Below, in pieces: positions 24,771 to 33,859 of a stretch of DNA of 64,000 nt; position 1 is the stretch's first letter; each line of letters begins with the position of its first letter. The DNA is from VBDM01 sp049802235 (GTDB lineage: Bacteria > Pseudomonadota > Gammaproteobacteria > Burkholderiales > SG8-39). The notes under the pieces were generated by a model that ran no database searches, had not been told where the DNA came from, and worked only from the letters and a program-made list of their open reading frames with translations. The position numbers and the translations under genes are program-made. The DNA lies in assembly GCA_049802235.1 (NCBI GenBank), contig JBARMB010000050.1:97024-161023 (forward strand), given 5' to 3'.

Positions 24771-26111
24771 TCAGTTGCCCGCGATCGTCATTCCCGCGAT
24801 CAGGATCGAGCCGCAGGTGCGCGAGCCGCGCGTGAGCGCGTCGCTGCCGATGGCCGCGATCGAGCGGAACATGTCGCGCAGGTTGCCCGCGATGGTGATC
24901 TCCTCGACCGGATGGCGGATCTCGCCGCCTTCGACCCAGTAGCCCGCAGCGCCGCGAGAATAATCGCCGGTGACGACATTGATGCCCTGCCCCATGAGAT
25001 CGGTGACGAGCAGGCCACGCCCCATTTTACCGATCAATCCGGAAAGGTCGAGCTCGCCGCCTTTCAGGATCAGGTTGTGGTTGCCGCCGGCGTTGCCGGT
25101 GGTTTTCATTCCGAGCTTCCTCGCCGAGTAGCTGCCGAGAAAATAGCCGCGCAGGACTCCGTCTCTGACTACATCGCGGTCGCGCGTGGCGACGCCGTCG
25201 TCATCGAACCACGAGCTCGCCTGGCCGCGCGCAAGGTGCGGGCGTTCGATGATGTGAACGATGGGCGAAAAAATTTCCTTTCCGAGGCTGTCGAGCAGAA
25301 ACGAGGCCTTGCGGTACAGGCTGCCGCCGCTCGCCGCCGAAACGAAGTGCGAGAGCAGACCATTCGCCACCGGCGCCTCGAACAGCACCGGCGCCTGCGT
25401 GGTCCCGATCTTGCGGCTGCGCAGCCGCGCCAGCGCCCGCCTGCCGGCGTAATCGCCGACCGCCTCCGGTGTGGCCAGATCCTGCGGCGAGCGCTGCGAC
25501 ACGTACCAGTCGTCGCGCTGCATCTGCCCGTCTTCGGCGGCGATCACCGCGCATGAGAGGTAATGGCGCGAACCGGGATAACCGCCCATGAACCCGAGGC
25601 TGTTGGCCAGCACGAATTGCGACTGCTGGCAGGAGACGCTCGCGCCCTCGGAATTGACGATGCGCTTGTCGAGGCGGAACGCGCTCGCCTCGCAGGCCTT
25701 CGCGATTTCGATGGCGCGCTCGACTGGCAGGTCCCAGGGATGGAACAGGTCGAGGTCGCGCGGCTCGAGCGCGAAGTCCTCCGGGTCGGCAAGCCCGGCA
25801 CAATCGTCGCTCGCGGTGAAGCGGGCGATCGAAAGTGCCGCATCGACCGTGTCCCGGATCGCGCGCGGCGCAAAATCGGCGGTGCTGGCGTAGCCCTTCC
25901 GCCTGCCGAGGTAAACGGTGACGGAAAGACCCTTGTCGCGGTTGTACTCGATGGTCTCGACCTCGCCCATGCGCACCGTGACCGTCTGGCCGTAGCCTTC
26001 CGAGACCTCGGCTTCGCAGGCGCTCGCGCCTTTTTCTCTTGCGCGCGCGAGCGCGTCCGACGCGATGGACTGCAGAATATCGAAACGATGGGAAAAACGG
26101 GCCTGCGCCAT
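24771..26111 (-). CDS. pmbA: Metalloprotease PmbA/TldE
   Basis: The 446-residue protein matches the TldD/PmbA family throughout: EVSEGYGQTVTVRMGEVETIEYNRDKGLSVTVY near the N-terminus, ANSLGF, LFEAPVANGLLSHFVSAASGGSLYRKASFL in the middle, and TGNAGGNHNL with GKMGRGLLVTDLMGQGINVVTGDYSRGAAGYWVEGGEI at the end. TldE lacks the metal site of TldD and acts as its partner in a heterodimer that degrades unfolded peptides. No tldD lies in the window. It is divergent from darP with only 24 bases between starts, a common pairing in betaproteobacteria. Confidence 0.93.
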   Translation of the reverse strand: MAQARFSHRFDILQSIASDALARAREKGASACEAEVSEGYGQTVTVRMGEVETIEYNRDKGLSVTVYLGRRKGYASTADFAPRAIRDTVDAALSIARFTASDDCAGLADPEDFALEPRDLDLFHPWDLPVERAIEIAKACEASAFRLDKRIVNSEGASVSCQQSQFVLANSLGFMGGYPGSRHYLSCAVIAAEDGQMQRDDWYVSQRSPQDLATPEAVGDYAGRRALARLRSRKIGTTQAPVLFEAPVANGLLSHFVSAASGGSLYRKASFLLDSLGKEIFSPIVHIIERPHLARGQASSWFDDDGVATRDRDVVRDGVLRGYFLGSYSARKLGMKTTGNAGGNHNLILKGGELDLSGLIGKMGRGLLVTDLMGQGINVVTGDYSRGAAGYWVEGGEIRHPVEEITIAGNLRDMFRSIAAIGSDALTRGSRTCGSILIAGMTIAGN

Positions 26112-26135
26112 GCGGAGAGTCGCGGAAAAGGCGCT

Positions 26136-26687
26136 ATGATATCAGTTCACCATCGTCATCCCCTCCCGGAACGAAACGTGCAGGATCAGGAACGCCCGAG
26201 CAAGACCCAGCGCAAGCGCGAGATGCACGAGCTGCAGGCGCTCGGCGAGCGGCTGGTCGAGCTCAATGGCGAGCAGCTCGATGCGGTCGCGCTGCCCGAA
26301 AATCTGCGTCAGGCGGTGCGGGAAGCCGGGCGCATCACCCGGCACGAGGCGCGCCGCCGCCAGCTTCAGTACATCGGCCGGCTCATGCGCGAAGTGGACG
26401 CGGCGCCGATCCGCGAGAAGCTCAAGGTGTGGGACGGGCTCTCCGCCGAGCACACCGCGCACGTGCGCCTGATCGAGCGCTGGCGCGAGCGGCTGATCGC
26501 GGAGGAAGACGCGCTCGGCGATCTTGCCAAATGCCATGCAGGCATCGACACCCAGCACCTGCGCTCGCTCATCCGCAACGCCCGCGAGGAACGCGACGCG
26601 GGACGGCCGCCGCGCAGCTACCGCGAGTTGTTCCGCGTACTGCGGGAAATTTTCGGCGATGACCGGCGGGAGGACGAAACGGGCTAG
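26136..26687 (+). CDS. darP: Ribosome-associated protein DarP (YjgA)
   Basis: The 183-residue protein has the family pattern PSKTQRKREMHELQALGERLVEL, RHEARRRQLQYIGRLMREVDAAPIREKL and LRSLIRNAREERDAGRPPRSYRELFRVLREI. It is a helical, highly charged protein that assists 50S subunit assembly. The start is uncertain: the ATG at 26136 overlaps a possible -10 (TATGAT), and an in-frame GTG at 26178 would give 169 residues starting just before the conserved region. It is divergent from pmbA. Confidence 0.88.
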   Translation: MISVHHRHPLPERNVQDQERPSKTQRKREMHELQALGERLVELNGEQLDAVALPENLRQAVREAGRITRHEARRRQLQYIGRLMREVDAAPIREKLKVWDGLSAEHTAHVRLIERWRERLIAEEDALGDLAKCHAGIDTQHLRSLIRNAREERDAGRPPRSYRELFRVLREIFGDDRREDETG

Positions 26688-26738
26688 CGTCCGCCGTTTG
26701 CGGCTCCTGCGGCGGCGGCGCCGGTTATACTTGCCTCC

Positions 26739-27341
26739 ATGAGTGCAACAAGCGCCGAATTGCTCATCGGCCTGGTTTCGATCAGCGACCGCGCCTCGGG
26801 CGGCGTCTACAAGGACGAGGGCATCCCGTCATTGCAGGAGTGGTTTACCCGCGCCATCGCGACGCCATGGCGCACGGAAACGCGGCTGATCCCCGACGAG
26901 CGGCCGCTGATCGAGGCAACGCTTGCTCAGCTTGTCGACCAATTCGATTGTCACCTAGTGCTGACGACCGGCGGCACGGGCCCGGCGGCACGCGACGTCA
27001 CGCCCGAGGCGACGCTCGCGGTCGCCGACAAGGTGATGCCCGGGTTCGGCGAGCAGATGCGCCGCATCGGCCTCGAGTTCGTCCCGACCGCGATCCTGTC
27101 GCGCCAGGTCGCGGTGATCCGCAAGCGCTCGCTCATCATCAACCTGCCGGGCCAGCCGAGGTCGATCCGCGAAACGCTCGAAGGCCTGAAGGACAAGGAC
27201 GGCAGGCAGATCGTCCCAGGGATTTTCGCCGCCGTACCCTATTGCATCGACCTGATCGGCGGCCCCTACATCGAAACCCGCGAGGACGTGATCAAGACAT
27301 TCCGGCCCAAGTCCGCCATTCGCCCCAGACCACAGACCTGA
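26739..27341 (+). CDS. mogA: Molybdopterin adenylyltransferase
   Basis: The 200-residue protein has the MogA signatures: GLVSISDRASGGVYKDEGIP at the N-terminus, TTGGTGPAARDVTPEAT with the nucleotide-binding loop, and LPGQPRSIRETL near the C-terminus. It activates molybdopterin with ATP before molybdate insertion. The product is needed by the molybdenum hydroxylase at 18151-20771. TATACT lies eight bases before the ATG, so any transcript from it would have almost no leader. The esterase gene follows after 17 bases. Confidence 0.93.
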   Translation: MSATSAELLIGLVSISDRASGGVYKDEGIPSLQEWFTRAIATPWRTETRLIPDERPLIEATLAQLVDQFDCHLVLTTGGTGPAARDVTPEATLAVADKVMPGFGEQMRRIGLEFVPTAILSRQVAVIRKRSLIINLPGQPRSIRETLEGLKDKDGRQIVPGIFAAVPYCIDLIGGPYIETREDVIKTFRPKSAIRPRPQT

Positions 27342-27358
27342 ACGCAAAGAATTCCACC

Positions 27359-28030
27359 ATGCCCGATCCGCTCGAAGCCGTCGAAATCGAAACCGGAAAA
27401 AATCCGACGACGAGCATCATCTGGATGCACGGCCTGGGCGCTGACGGCAACGATTTTGTCCCCCTCGTGCCCGAGCTCGATCTGCCCGAGGCGCCGATCC
27501 GCTTCGTCTTTCCGCACGCGCCGATGCAGCCGGTCACGATCAACAGCGGCATGGTGATGCGGGCGTGGTACGACATCAGCGACGCCAGCATCCGGCGCGA
27601 GGACGAGCGCGGCGTGCGCGCCTCGCAGGCCCTCGTCGAAGCGCTGATCGAGCGGGAAAAGGAGCGCGGCACAAAACCGGGCCGGCTGGTGCTCGCGGGG
27701 TTCTCGCAGGGCGGGGCCATCGCGCTGCAAACGGGGCTGCGCCAGCCGCAACGACTGGCGGGAATCATGGCGCTCTCGACCTATGTGCCGATCGCCGGAA
27801 AGCTTGCCGCCGAAGCCAATGCCGCCAACCGCGATACGCCGATCTTCATGGCGCACGGGACGCAGGACCCGATCATTCCGTTGCCGTTTGCCGCACAGTC
27901 GCGCGATCTGCTGCAGTCACTCGGCCACGTGGTCGAGTGGCATCAGTACGGGATGCCGCACTCGGTATGCGCGGAGGAAGTGCGCGATATCGGCGCGTGG
28001 CTCGCCAGGGTGCTCACTCCGCAATCCTGA
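27359..28030 (+). CDS. Carboxylesterase/phospholipase of the alpha/beta-hydrolase fold
   Basis: The 223-residue protein has the complete short-esterase set: WMHGLGADGNDF (oxyanion region), FPHAPMQPVTINSG, the nucleophile in GFSQGGAIAL, the Asp in HGTQDPIIP and the His in GMPHSVC. This is the YpfH/carboxylesterase-2 type, acting on short acyl esters or lysophospholipids in the cytosol. It follows mogA after 17 bases and is probably in the same transcript, though the functions are unrelated. Confidence 0.9.
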   Translation: MPDPLEAVEIETGKNPTTSIIWMHGLGADGNDFVPLVPELDLPEAPIRFVFPHAPMQPVTINSGMVMRAWYDISDASIRREDERGVRASQALVEALIEREKERGTKPGRLVLAGFSQGGAIALQTGLRQPQRLAGIMALSTYVPIAGKLAAEANAANRDTPIFMAHGTQDPIIPLPFAAQSRDLLQSLGHVVEWHQYGMPHSVCAEEVRDIGAWLARVLTPQS

Positions 28031-28055
28031 GCGGAACCGCAAAGAGCCGTAGAAC

Positions 28056-29656
28056 CTACTCGCCCGTTTCCCGAATCATCTGGCGGCAGCGAATGATCTC
28101 GTAGTCGTCGCCCCTATCCGTCACGCCCGCGGGCATCAGCAGGAAGCGTTTGCCGTTGCGCTCGATCTCCAGGTTCTGGCCGGTCGCCAGCACGCCCGGG
28201 CGCAGGAGCAAGTGTGCCTCGGCACCGTCATCGGACGGATTCAGCAGAATGCCGGTCCCGGGGTCCGAACCGGTTCCGCTCTGCAATTTCAGTTGCGTCA
28301 GCAGCGCGGTCCTCGCCAGCGTCTGGATGCCGACCGTACCCTGCTGCGGCGATTCGCGGGTGAAACGGCGTATCACGCCGATCACCCAGTTACTGCCGCC
28401 TTCGGGCTGCAACCCGAGCAGGCAACCGATCTTCACCCATTCCCCCTTGATCTGCGGAATACTCGCGCCAAAGCCGCCGGCGCTGACGTTCTCGACGATC
28501 CAGCTCTCGGTGCTGCTTTCGTCGAAATCGAGCGAAGTCGATCGATCGAGCGCCGCGAGCACTCCGTCGTAGCCGTGGGTCGCGGAGAGCCGCGACTTGA
28601 CCCTGTGGCGGGGCGCTTTTCTCTCCGGCGGCTTGGGCGACCAGTAGAGCGCAAGGTGATTGAGGACGTCGAGCACGACTTCGGGTTCGTAGCTGCCGCC
28701 CAGCGCGACGCCGGAGGGCACCGCGTTGGTGGACGCGACGGTTTGGATCAACTGCGTCAGCTCCTGTGCCGCCTTGCCCGCGGCGAAGAACCTGAGGGTC
28801 GGCGCATGCTGCGGCGGGCGGGCCAGGCGCAGCGGCGGCCGGCTTGTCGCCAGATCGATCCAGTAGGCGATGTCAGGTTGCTGGTCGAGCCTCAGCGTAA
28901 ACGACGCCGAAAAATGCGCGATCAGCCGCTCCGCCAGCTCGATCTCGACCGGCAGCAGGCTGTCAGGGGATGAAGCCGACAGCATCACCGCCTTGAGAAA
29001 TTCCTGCTCCGGCGAGGATTCGCCCGGAACGCCCGGATACACCGTCGCCCTGGTGCGCGCGAACTTCCGGTTCTCCGCCAGCGCATAGATCCTGGCGACG
29101 ACACCCCAGATGAAGTTCTCGCAAGGGCCGTAACGGACGTACTGCCATTTTATCTGCGCCGCCAGCGCCCGCAACGCGCGCACCGTGAGCAGCGGCAGGT
29201 TGTTCTTCAACCGGTCGGCGCCCTTCTGTCCGGTGGCGTACAAATCGATGCAGGTCGCGAAAGCAAGCGCCGATTGCCTCCAATACCCGTGCATCGAAGT
29301 CCACAGGCGATTTTCCTGGAATCTCGATAGCCGCGGCATGGAGAGGTAGTCGCGCTGGAGCTTGCGCAGTTGCATCTGCGCGGCGTCGTCGATCGCCTGC
29401 ACCAGCTGCGCGCGGTGTTCGGGCTTGAAGCCTTCGGCTGCACACACCGATTCGATCCAGTGGCTCAACTCCTCGATCGCCTTGAACGGCTCGCCGGCGG
29501 GAATTTCGTCGAGGATCTTCCGCGCCTCCCTGGCATCGGCCATCGGATGATCGGACTTGCCACCGCTAAAAAGTTTCAGCTTGCCCCCCTCCCGAAGTTC
29601 CGTACTGTCAAATGCCTGAAGGGGCCACGAGGCCCCGAGGGGTGAATCTTTTTTCA

Positions 29657-29657
<1 letters not shown>
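28056..29657 (-). CDS. Conserved betaproteobacterial protein with a PilZ-type c-di-GMP motif
   Basis: The 533-residue frame is mostly helical for its first ~310 residues with no recognised domain. Residues 352-356 (RVKSR, an RxxxR) followed after 34 residues by NVSAGG (390-395, [DN]xSxxG) form the PilZ signature for cyclic di-GMP binding, followed by an IPQIKGEWVKIGCLLGLQ barrel-like strand run. So it may be a c-di-GMP receptor affecting motility or attachment; pilus genes lie nearby. The first ATG overlaps the CCA end of tRNA-Thr, so a later start (for example 29543, MADAREARK) is more likely. No strong ribosome site decides it. Confidence 0.75.
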
Positions 29658-29732
<75 letters not shown>

Positions 29733-29768
29733 CCGCGCCCGCAACTGCGCGCGCGACGATGGGTGTGC

Positions 29769-29777
29769 ATTATAGCA
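29769..29777 (-). promoter_or_regulatory. Extended -10 promoter of tRNA-Thr
   Basis: TGCTATAAT on the minus strand is an exact extended -10 (TGnTATAAT) about 37 bases before the tRNA 5' end. No convincing -35 is seen, which an extended -10 can tolerate. Confidence 0.6.
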
Positions 29778-29816
29778 GTCGCGCCCCGGAGACGGCGCCC
29801 GGGGCGCCATCTCGCC

Positions 29817-30236
29817 TCAGGATCGGGGACGCGTGCGAATGACGATATCGACGCCGTCGGCGACCGCTCCCGGCGGAAGAGGCGGCAGGCCGACAACGCG
29901 GATGTCATCGGCAGGCACGTCGGTCAATTGCCCGGTCACGACGTCGTAGAAATGATGGTGTGGCGCAGTGTTCGGGTCGTACACGACTTTGCTCGGGTCG
30001 ACGATAAGTTCACGAATGAGCTTCTTCTCCAGGAACAGCTTGAGTGTGTTGTACACAGTCGCCTTCGAGGCCTCGGCGTGGCGGGTATTGACAAGCGCGA
30101 GGATCTGGTCAGCGGAAAGATGCTCGCGCCGCTCGAACAATGCGTGCGCGATCTCGATGCGCTGGTGGGTCGGCGTGATGCCGTGAGAGCGCAAAAGGTC
30201 GGCCACCTGCTCGCGAGCATGGCTGGGATGTTTCAT
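29817..30236 (-). CDS. Fur-family transcriptional regulator (Irr/PerR-like)
   Basis: The 139-residue protein has the Fur winged-helix pattern (GITPTHQRIEIAHALFERREHLSADQIL, ASKATVYNTLKLF) followed by the dimerisation domain with HHHFYDVVTGQLTDV. The usual HHDH is HHHFYD, and the CxxC structural zinc motifs of Fur and PerR are absent, as in Irr-like members. It probably senses iron, haem or peroxide. The gene is divergent from pilE. An inverted repeat in its promoter region (30248-30274) may be its own operator. Confidence 0.88.
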   Translation of the reverse strand: MKHPSHAREQVADLLRSHGITPTHQRIEIAHALFERREHLSADQILALVNTRHAEASKATVYNTLKLFLEKKLIRELIVDPSKVVYDPNTAPHHHFYDVVTGQLTDVPADDIRVVGLPPLPPGAVADGVDIVIRTRPRS

Positions 30237-30550
30237 GGGTTTTAATTTTAGACCACAGTTTGGACTATGTCTAATTTGTTTTCCCCGCCCTTTCTGTCAC
30301 TGCTCTTTCCGGATTCGCCCAACGCTACATAACTACGGAGATTCGGGCCTACCGGAAACTCCGATGCGATAACAGGCGTAGTCACGCTCGATGCATTGTT
30401 TGCCGTTTCTCGAAGCCGACGGAAGCGTGAAATAGTTCCGCTATACTCGACTCCGAATGCCGTTCATTCTCTCGAACCGGCCTCTCGTCAGAGCGGGTTG
30501 AGCGGCAGCGTTCCTTGCCTCTATCATTCCATCAACCCAAAGGGGGAAAA
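30237..30550. other. Divergent intergenic region between the Fur-type gene and pilE
   Basis: No gene is seen in these 314 bases. Next to the regulator start the sequence is AT-rich and contains the candidate operator at 30248-30274. On the pilE side TATACT at 30442-30447 is a -10 candidate without a good -35, and no sigma54 -24/-12 element was recognised. AGGGGG before 30551 is the pilE ribosome site. Confidence 0.5.
30248..30274. promoter_or_regulatory. Candidate operator of the Fur-family regulator
   Basis: TTAGAC (30248-30253) and GTCTAA (30269-30274) are inverted copies separated by 15 bases. The inner TAGACC...GGACTA is a second, imperfect dyad. It lies 12-38 bases before the regulator start, the usual position for autoregulation. 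Its resemblance to known Irr or Fur boxes is only loose. Confidence 0.4.
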
Positions 30551-31009
30551 ATGTCGAAATCGGCTGGCTTCACCTTAATAGAGCTTCTGACCGTGGTGGC
30601 GGTTATCGCCGTACTCTCTGCGATCGCGGTGCCGAGCTACACTCAGTACGTCACTCGCAGCAAGATCACCGAGGCTACCTCGCAGCTGGCTGATCTACGC
30701 GTCAAGATGGAGCAGTGGTTCCAGGACAACCGCACCTATGTCGGCGGCACCTGCGCGCCCACGGGCAGCGCTGCCGCGCAGGTGAAATACTTCACTTTCT
30801 CCTGCATCGCCGGCCAGCCGACCGCAACGACCTACACGATCCAGGCGGTGGGCGGTACTGCCTCTGACGCTGGCATGGTCGGTTTTGTCTATTCCATCGA
30901 CCAATCCAACGCCAAGGCCACCTCGATCACAGGGGGGTCGCCAGCCGAGTCCGCCGGCTGGACCGGCAACGGCAATTGCTGGGTAATCCGTAAAGGCGGG
31001 CAATGCTAA
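30551..31009 (+). CDS. pilE: Type IV pilin
   Basis: The 152-residue prepilin has the leader MSKSAG cleaved before FTLIELLTVVAVIAVLSAIAVPSYTQYV, with Glu5 of the mature protein present. Residues 70-152 contain two Cys pairs (TCAPTG/FSCIAG and NCWVIRKGGQC), the latter delimiting a D-loop. It is the major or PilE-like pilin of the following minor-pilin cluster. The ATG at 30551 follows AGGGGG; an upstream in-frame ATG (30515) would add an unlikely leader. fimT follows with a seven-base overlap. Confidence 0.9.
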   Translation: MSKSAGFTLIELLTVVAVIAVLSAIAVPSYTQYVTRSKITEATSQLADLRVKMEQWFQDNRTYVGGTCAPTGSAAAQVKYFTFSCIAGQPTATTYTIQAVGGTASDAGMVGFVYSIDQSNAKATSITGGSPAESAGWTGNGNCWVIRKGGQC

Positions 31010-31581
31010 GGCCGATGCCCATACGGCGCGGTTTCACGATGGTCGAGCTCATGGTGACGCTCGCTGTCCTGGGCATCCTGATTCTCATCGGTCTGCCCAA
31101 CCTCAGCGAATGGCTGCAAAACACCCAGATTCGCACCGCGGCTGAATCGATCCAAAACGGCGCCCAGCTGGCCCGGACCGAAGCGGTGCGCCGCAACACC
31201 CAGATCGAATTTGCGCTCATCGCCGGCGATCCCAATTCTGGCAACGCCAATGCGGCGCCAAATGCCGCGGGCCCCAACTGGATGGTGCGCAATTTCCAGT
31301 CTTCGGGCACGTACACGAGCACAGACTTCGTCCAGGGCGGCGGCACCTACAGCTCGCCGAACGTGGTCATCGCCGCGACGGATCCTACTGCCGTGTTCAA
31401 CGGGCTGGGGCAGACCAATCTCGCCGCGATCGACACCATTCAGATCACTAATCCCAACGGCGGCAATTGCGTTGCCGCAGGCGGCGGGATGCGCTGCCTG
31501 AACGTGGTGATCCAGATCGGCGGACAGATTCGCATGTGCGATCCCGCGGTCACCACCGCCGGGGATACGCGCGCGTGCTGA
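31003..31581 (+). CDS. fimT: Minor pseudopilin FimT/GspH
   Basis: The 192-residue protein has a short leader (MLRPMPIRRG) before FTMVELMVTLAVLGILILIGLPNLSEW and the GspH/FimT continuation TAAESIQNGAQLARTEAVRRNTQIEF. A Cys pair near the C-terminus (NCVAAGGGMRC) is typical. It is one of the minor pilins thought to prime pilus assembly. An alternative start at 31015 would shorten the leader by four residues. The gene overlaps pilE by seven bases and pilV begins 23 bases after its stop. Confidence 0.9.
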   Translation: MLRPMPIRRGFTMVELMVTLAVLGILILIGLPNLSEWLQNTQIRTAAESIQNGAQLARTEAVRRNTQIEFALIAGDPNSGNANAAPNAAGPNWMVRNFQSSGTYTSTDFVQGGGTYSSPNVVIAATDPTAVFNGLGQTNLAAIDTIQITNPNGGNCVAAGGGMRCLNVVIQIGGQIRMCDPAVTTAGDTRAC

Positions 31582-31604
31582 GCGCGTTCACGCAAGAGTC
31601 AACC

Positions 31605-32045
31605 ATGCGCCATAAAGCTCAACAGCGCGGGATCATTCTCCTGGAGGCACTGGTCGGCATATTGATATTTTCCATCGGCATTCTCGCAATGATCGCCCTG
31701 CAAGCGACGGCGATCAAGAATCAGGCCGACGCAAAGTATCGCGCCGATGCAAGCTACCTCGCCGACCAGATCATGAGCACCATTTGGGTGGACCGTCCCA
31801 ATATCGCGACATATCAGCACCGCGTCACCGGCGGCGGCCCGAGCTGCAATCCATCGGGCGCAAACTCCGCCGCGGCCAACGTGACGGCGTGGCTCGCCAA
31901 GGTGCTGGCCACCCTGCCCGGCGCGGCCGGCGCCAACCAGCAGATCATCGTCGGCGCGGGCAACCAGGTGACCGTGACCGTATGCTGGAGAGGCCCGCAG
32001 GAAACCACGTGGCACAACTACGTCGTCACTACTTTCATCAACTGA
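31605..32045 (+). CDS. pilV: Minor pilin PilV
   Basis: The 146-residue protein has MRHKAQQRG followed by IILLEALVGILIFSIGILAMIALQATAIKNQADAKYRADASYLADQI, the PilV pattern with Glu5. The mature chain starts with Ile rather than Phe or Met, which is unusual but occurs. C-terminal VTVTVCWRGPQETTWHNYVVTT matches PilV. An in-frame GTG at 31575 could extend it by 10 residues. It works with PilW, PilX and FimT in the tip complex that carries PilY1. Confidence 0.88.
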   Translation: MRHKAQQRGIILLEALVGILIFSIGILAMIALQATAIKNQADAKYRADASYLADQIMSTIWVDRPNIATYQHRVTGGGPSCNPSGANSAAANVTAWLAKVLATLPGAAGANQQIIVGAGNQVTVTVCWRGPQETTWHNYVVTTFIN

Positions 32046-32074
32046 ATCGAACACCGTCAGCGATCGACGCAGCC

Positions 32075-33169
32075 ATGAACATCACAAGACGCCCGAGCGG
32101 CTTTTCCCTGGTCGAACTCATGGTCGGCATGGCAATCGGCCTGATCGGCATCATCGTCATCATGCAGATCTTCGCTTTCTCCGAGGGACAGAAGCGCACC
32201 ACCACCTCCGGTGCCGACGCGCAGAACAATGGCAACATCGCCCTGTACGGCGTGATGCGCGACCTGCGCCAGGCCGGCTACGGACTCAGCCTGGATTCGT
32301 ATGGCTGCACCGTCAACACCTCCTTCGGGAACAATATCGTCAACCCCGGTCCGTTCACGCTCGCGCCGGTGGTCATCACCGACGGCGGCGTTGACGGAAG
32401 CGGAGACGCCCTGCCCGATGCCATACGCGCGCTCTACAGCACGGCGACGATGGGCAGCCTGCCCAATTTGCTTACGGTCAATCATGCGCAGACCGACACT
32501 CTGGTCAATCTGAAGACCAATTTCGGCATAGCATTCCAAAGTCTGTTCGTGTTCTGGGAATCCGGCAAAAGCTGCACCCTGGCCCAGGTCACCAGCAATA
32601 TCGTCGATAACACGCAGATCGTGCACGACACCGGCTCGTGGAATGGAAACACCGCGATTTTTCCGGCGGCCGGATACGCGGCGAACGCAAGCGTCCTCCC
32701 CCTCGGCGGCATGGCGCTGCGGACTTACAGCATCGACACCACGAACAATAGCCTCCAGATGACCGACGTATCCGGCGCCTACGGCGCGTCGGCATCGAGC
32801 AGCTTCGTCTTGGCGAGCGAAATCGTCAATCTGCAGGTGCAGTATGGAAAAGACACCGGGGCTCACGCCGGACACACGGCAGGCGACAACATCGTCGATG
32901 CGTGGGATACGGCAACGCCCGCAAGCGGCGTCGGTGGGCCAGCTACCGCCGCGCCCTGGCAGCAGATCATCGCCGTGCGACTGGCCATTCTGGCGCGCGC
33001 CGGCCAGTACGAAAAACCCGCCACCCCCGGCGGGCCCTGCACCGTGACGACCGCCGCGCCGACTTGGTCCGGCGGAACCATGGCCGTTCCCGGCGGGCTG
33101 CCGAGCTGCTACCGCTACAAGGTTTACGAAACCGTTGTGCCCCTGCGCAACATCCTCTGGGGAATCTGA
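32075..33169 (+). CDS. pilW: Minor pilin PilW
   Basis: The 364-residue protein has MNITRRPSG before FSLVELMVGMAIGLIGIIVIMQIFAFSEGQKRTTTSGADAQNNG and a long C-terminal beta-rich domain, as expected for PilW (usually 270-370 residues). RDLRQAGYG and the final PLRNILWGI are family features. Several Cys pairs are present. It ends with a TGATG overlap with pilX, so the two are translationally coupled. Confidence 0.88.
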   Translation: MNITRRPSGFSLVELMVGMAIGLIGIIVIMQIFAFSEGQKRTTTSGADAQNNGNIALYGVMRDLRQAGYGLSLDSYGCTVNTSFGNNIVNPGPFTLAPVVITDGGVDGSGDALPDAIRALYSTATMGSLPNLLTVNHAQTDTLVNLKTNFGIAFQSLFVFWESGKSCTLAQVTSNIVDNTQIVHDTGSWNGNTAIFPAAGYAANASVLPLGGMALRTYSIDTTNNSLQMTDVSGAYGASASSSFVLASEIVNLQVQYGKDTGAHAGHTAGDNIVDAWDTATPASGVGGPATAAPWQQIIAVRLAILARAGQYEKPATPGGPCTVTTAAPTWSGGTMAVPGGLPSCYRYKVYETVVPLRNILWGI

Positions 33170-33825
33170 TGATATCCGCGCACCCCTGTTCGAACATGCA
33201 AACGATCGTGCCAACCTCGGGCCGGATCGGCACCCGCGTCGCGCCGCTCAGACGCCAGCGCGGCGTGGTGTTGTTCATTGCCCTCATCGTGCTGGTGGCG
33301 ATGACGCTCGCCGGCATCGCGGCGGTGCGCTCGGTCGATACCACGAACCAGATCGCCGGAAACCTTGCATTCAAGCAAAGCACCACCATGGGCGCGGACG
33401 CGGCGATAGAGAACGCACGAAATTGGCTTCTTACCCAGATTGCTGCGGGCGCACTCGAAAGCGACAATGTCGCCAACGGCTACTTCTCTTATGCGGCGAC
33501 ATCGAGCCCCGGAATCGAGACCGACTGGACCAACTATAACTGGACTTCCAATGCCGCAGCCAAGCATCTCACGCCTCCCGATGCCGCCGGAAACGATATC
33601 TACTATGTCATTCAACGCATGTGCAAAACGACTGGTTCCGGGAGCGCCAGCGCCAACTCCTGCCTGACTTCTCTGAGCAGCGGGGCAGCGGGAACGTCCA
33701 ACAGCAGCAAAGGCGCCGGGATCGTCAACCTGATCGGCCTGACCCAGTACTACTACCGCGTCAGCGTTAGGGCGACCGGCCCGCGCAATACCGTCAGCTA
33801 CGTGCAGGCGATGATCGCGCTGTGA
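33169..33825 (+). CDS. pilX: Minor pilin PilX
   Basis: The 218-residue protein has a 33-residue basic start, then RGVVLFIALIVLVAMTLAGIAAVRSVDTTNQIAGNLAFKQS, the PilX N-terminal region. PilX differs from classical pilins by lacking Glu5, and here the hydrophobic segment begins VVLFIALIVL. The C-terminus (YYYRVSVRATGPRNTVSYVQAMIAL) is characteristic. The start overlaps the pilW stop (ATG at 33169). It belongs to the PilY1-presenting complex. Confidence 0.87.
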   Translation: MISAHPCSNMQTIVPTSGRIGTRVAPLRRQRGVVLFIALIVLVAMTLAGIAAVRSVDTTNQIAGNLAFKQSTTMGADAAIENARNWLLTQIAAGALESDNVANGYFSYAATSSPGIETDWTNYNWTSNAAAKHLTPPDAAGNDIYYVIQRMCKTTGSGSASANSCLTSLSSGAAGTSNSSKGAGIVNLIGLTQYYYRVSVRATGPRNTVSYVQAMIAL

Positions 33826-33859
33826 TCCGCGGCGGACATCAACCCGGGAGATAGCAAAA

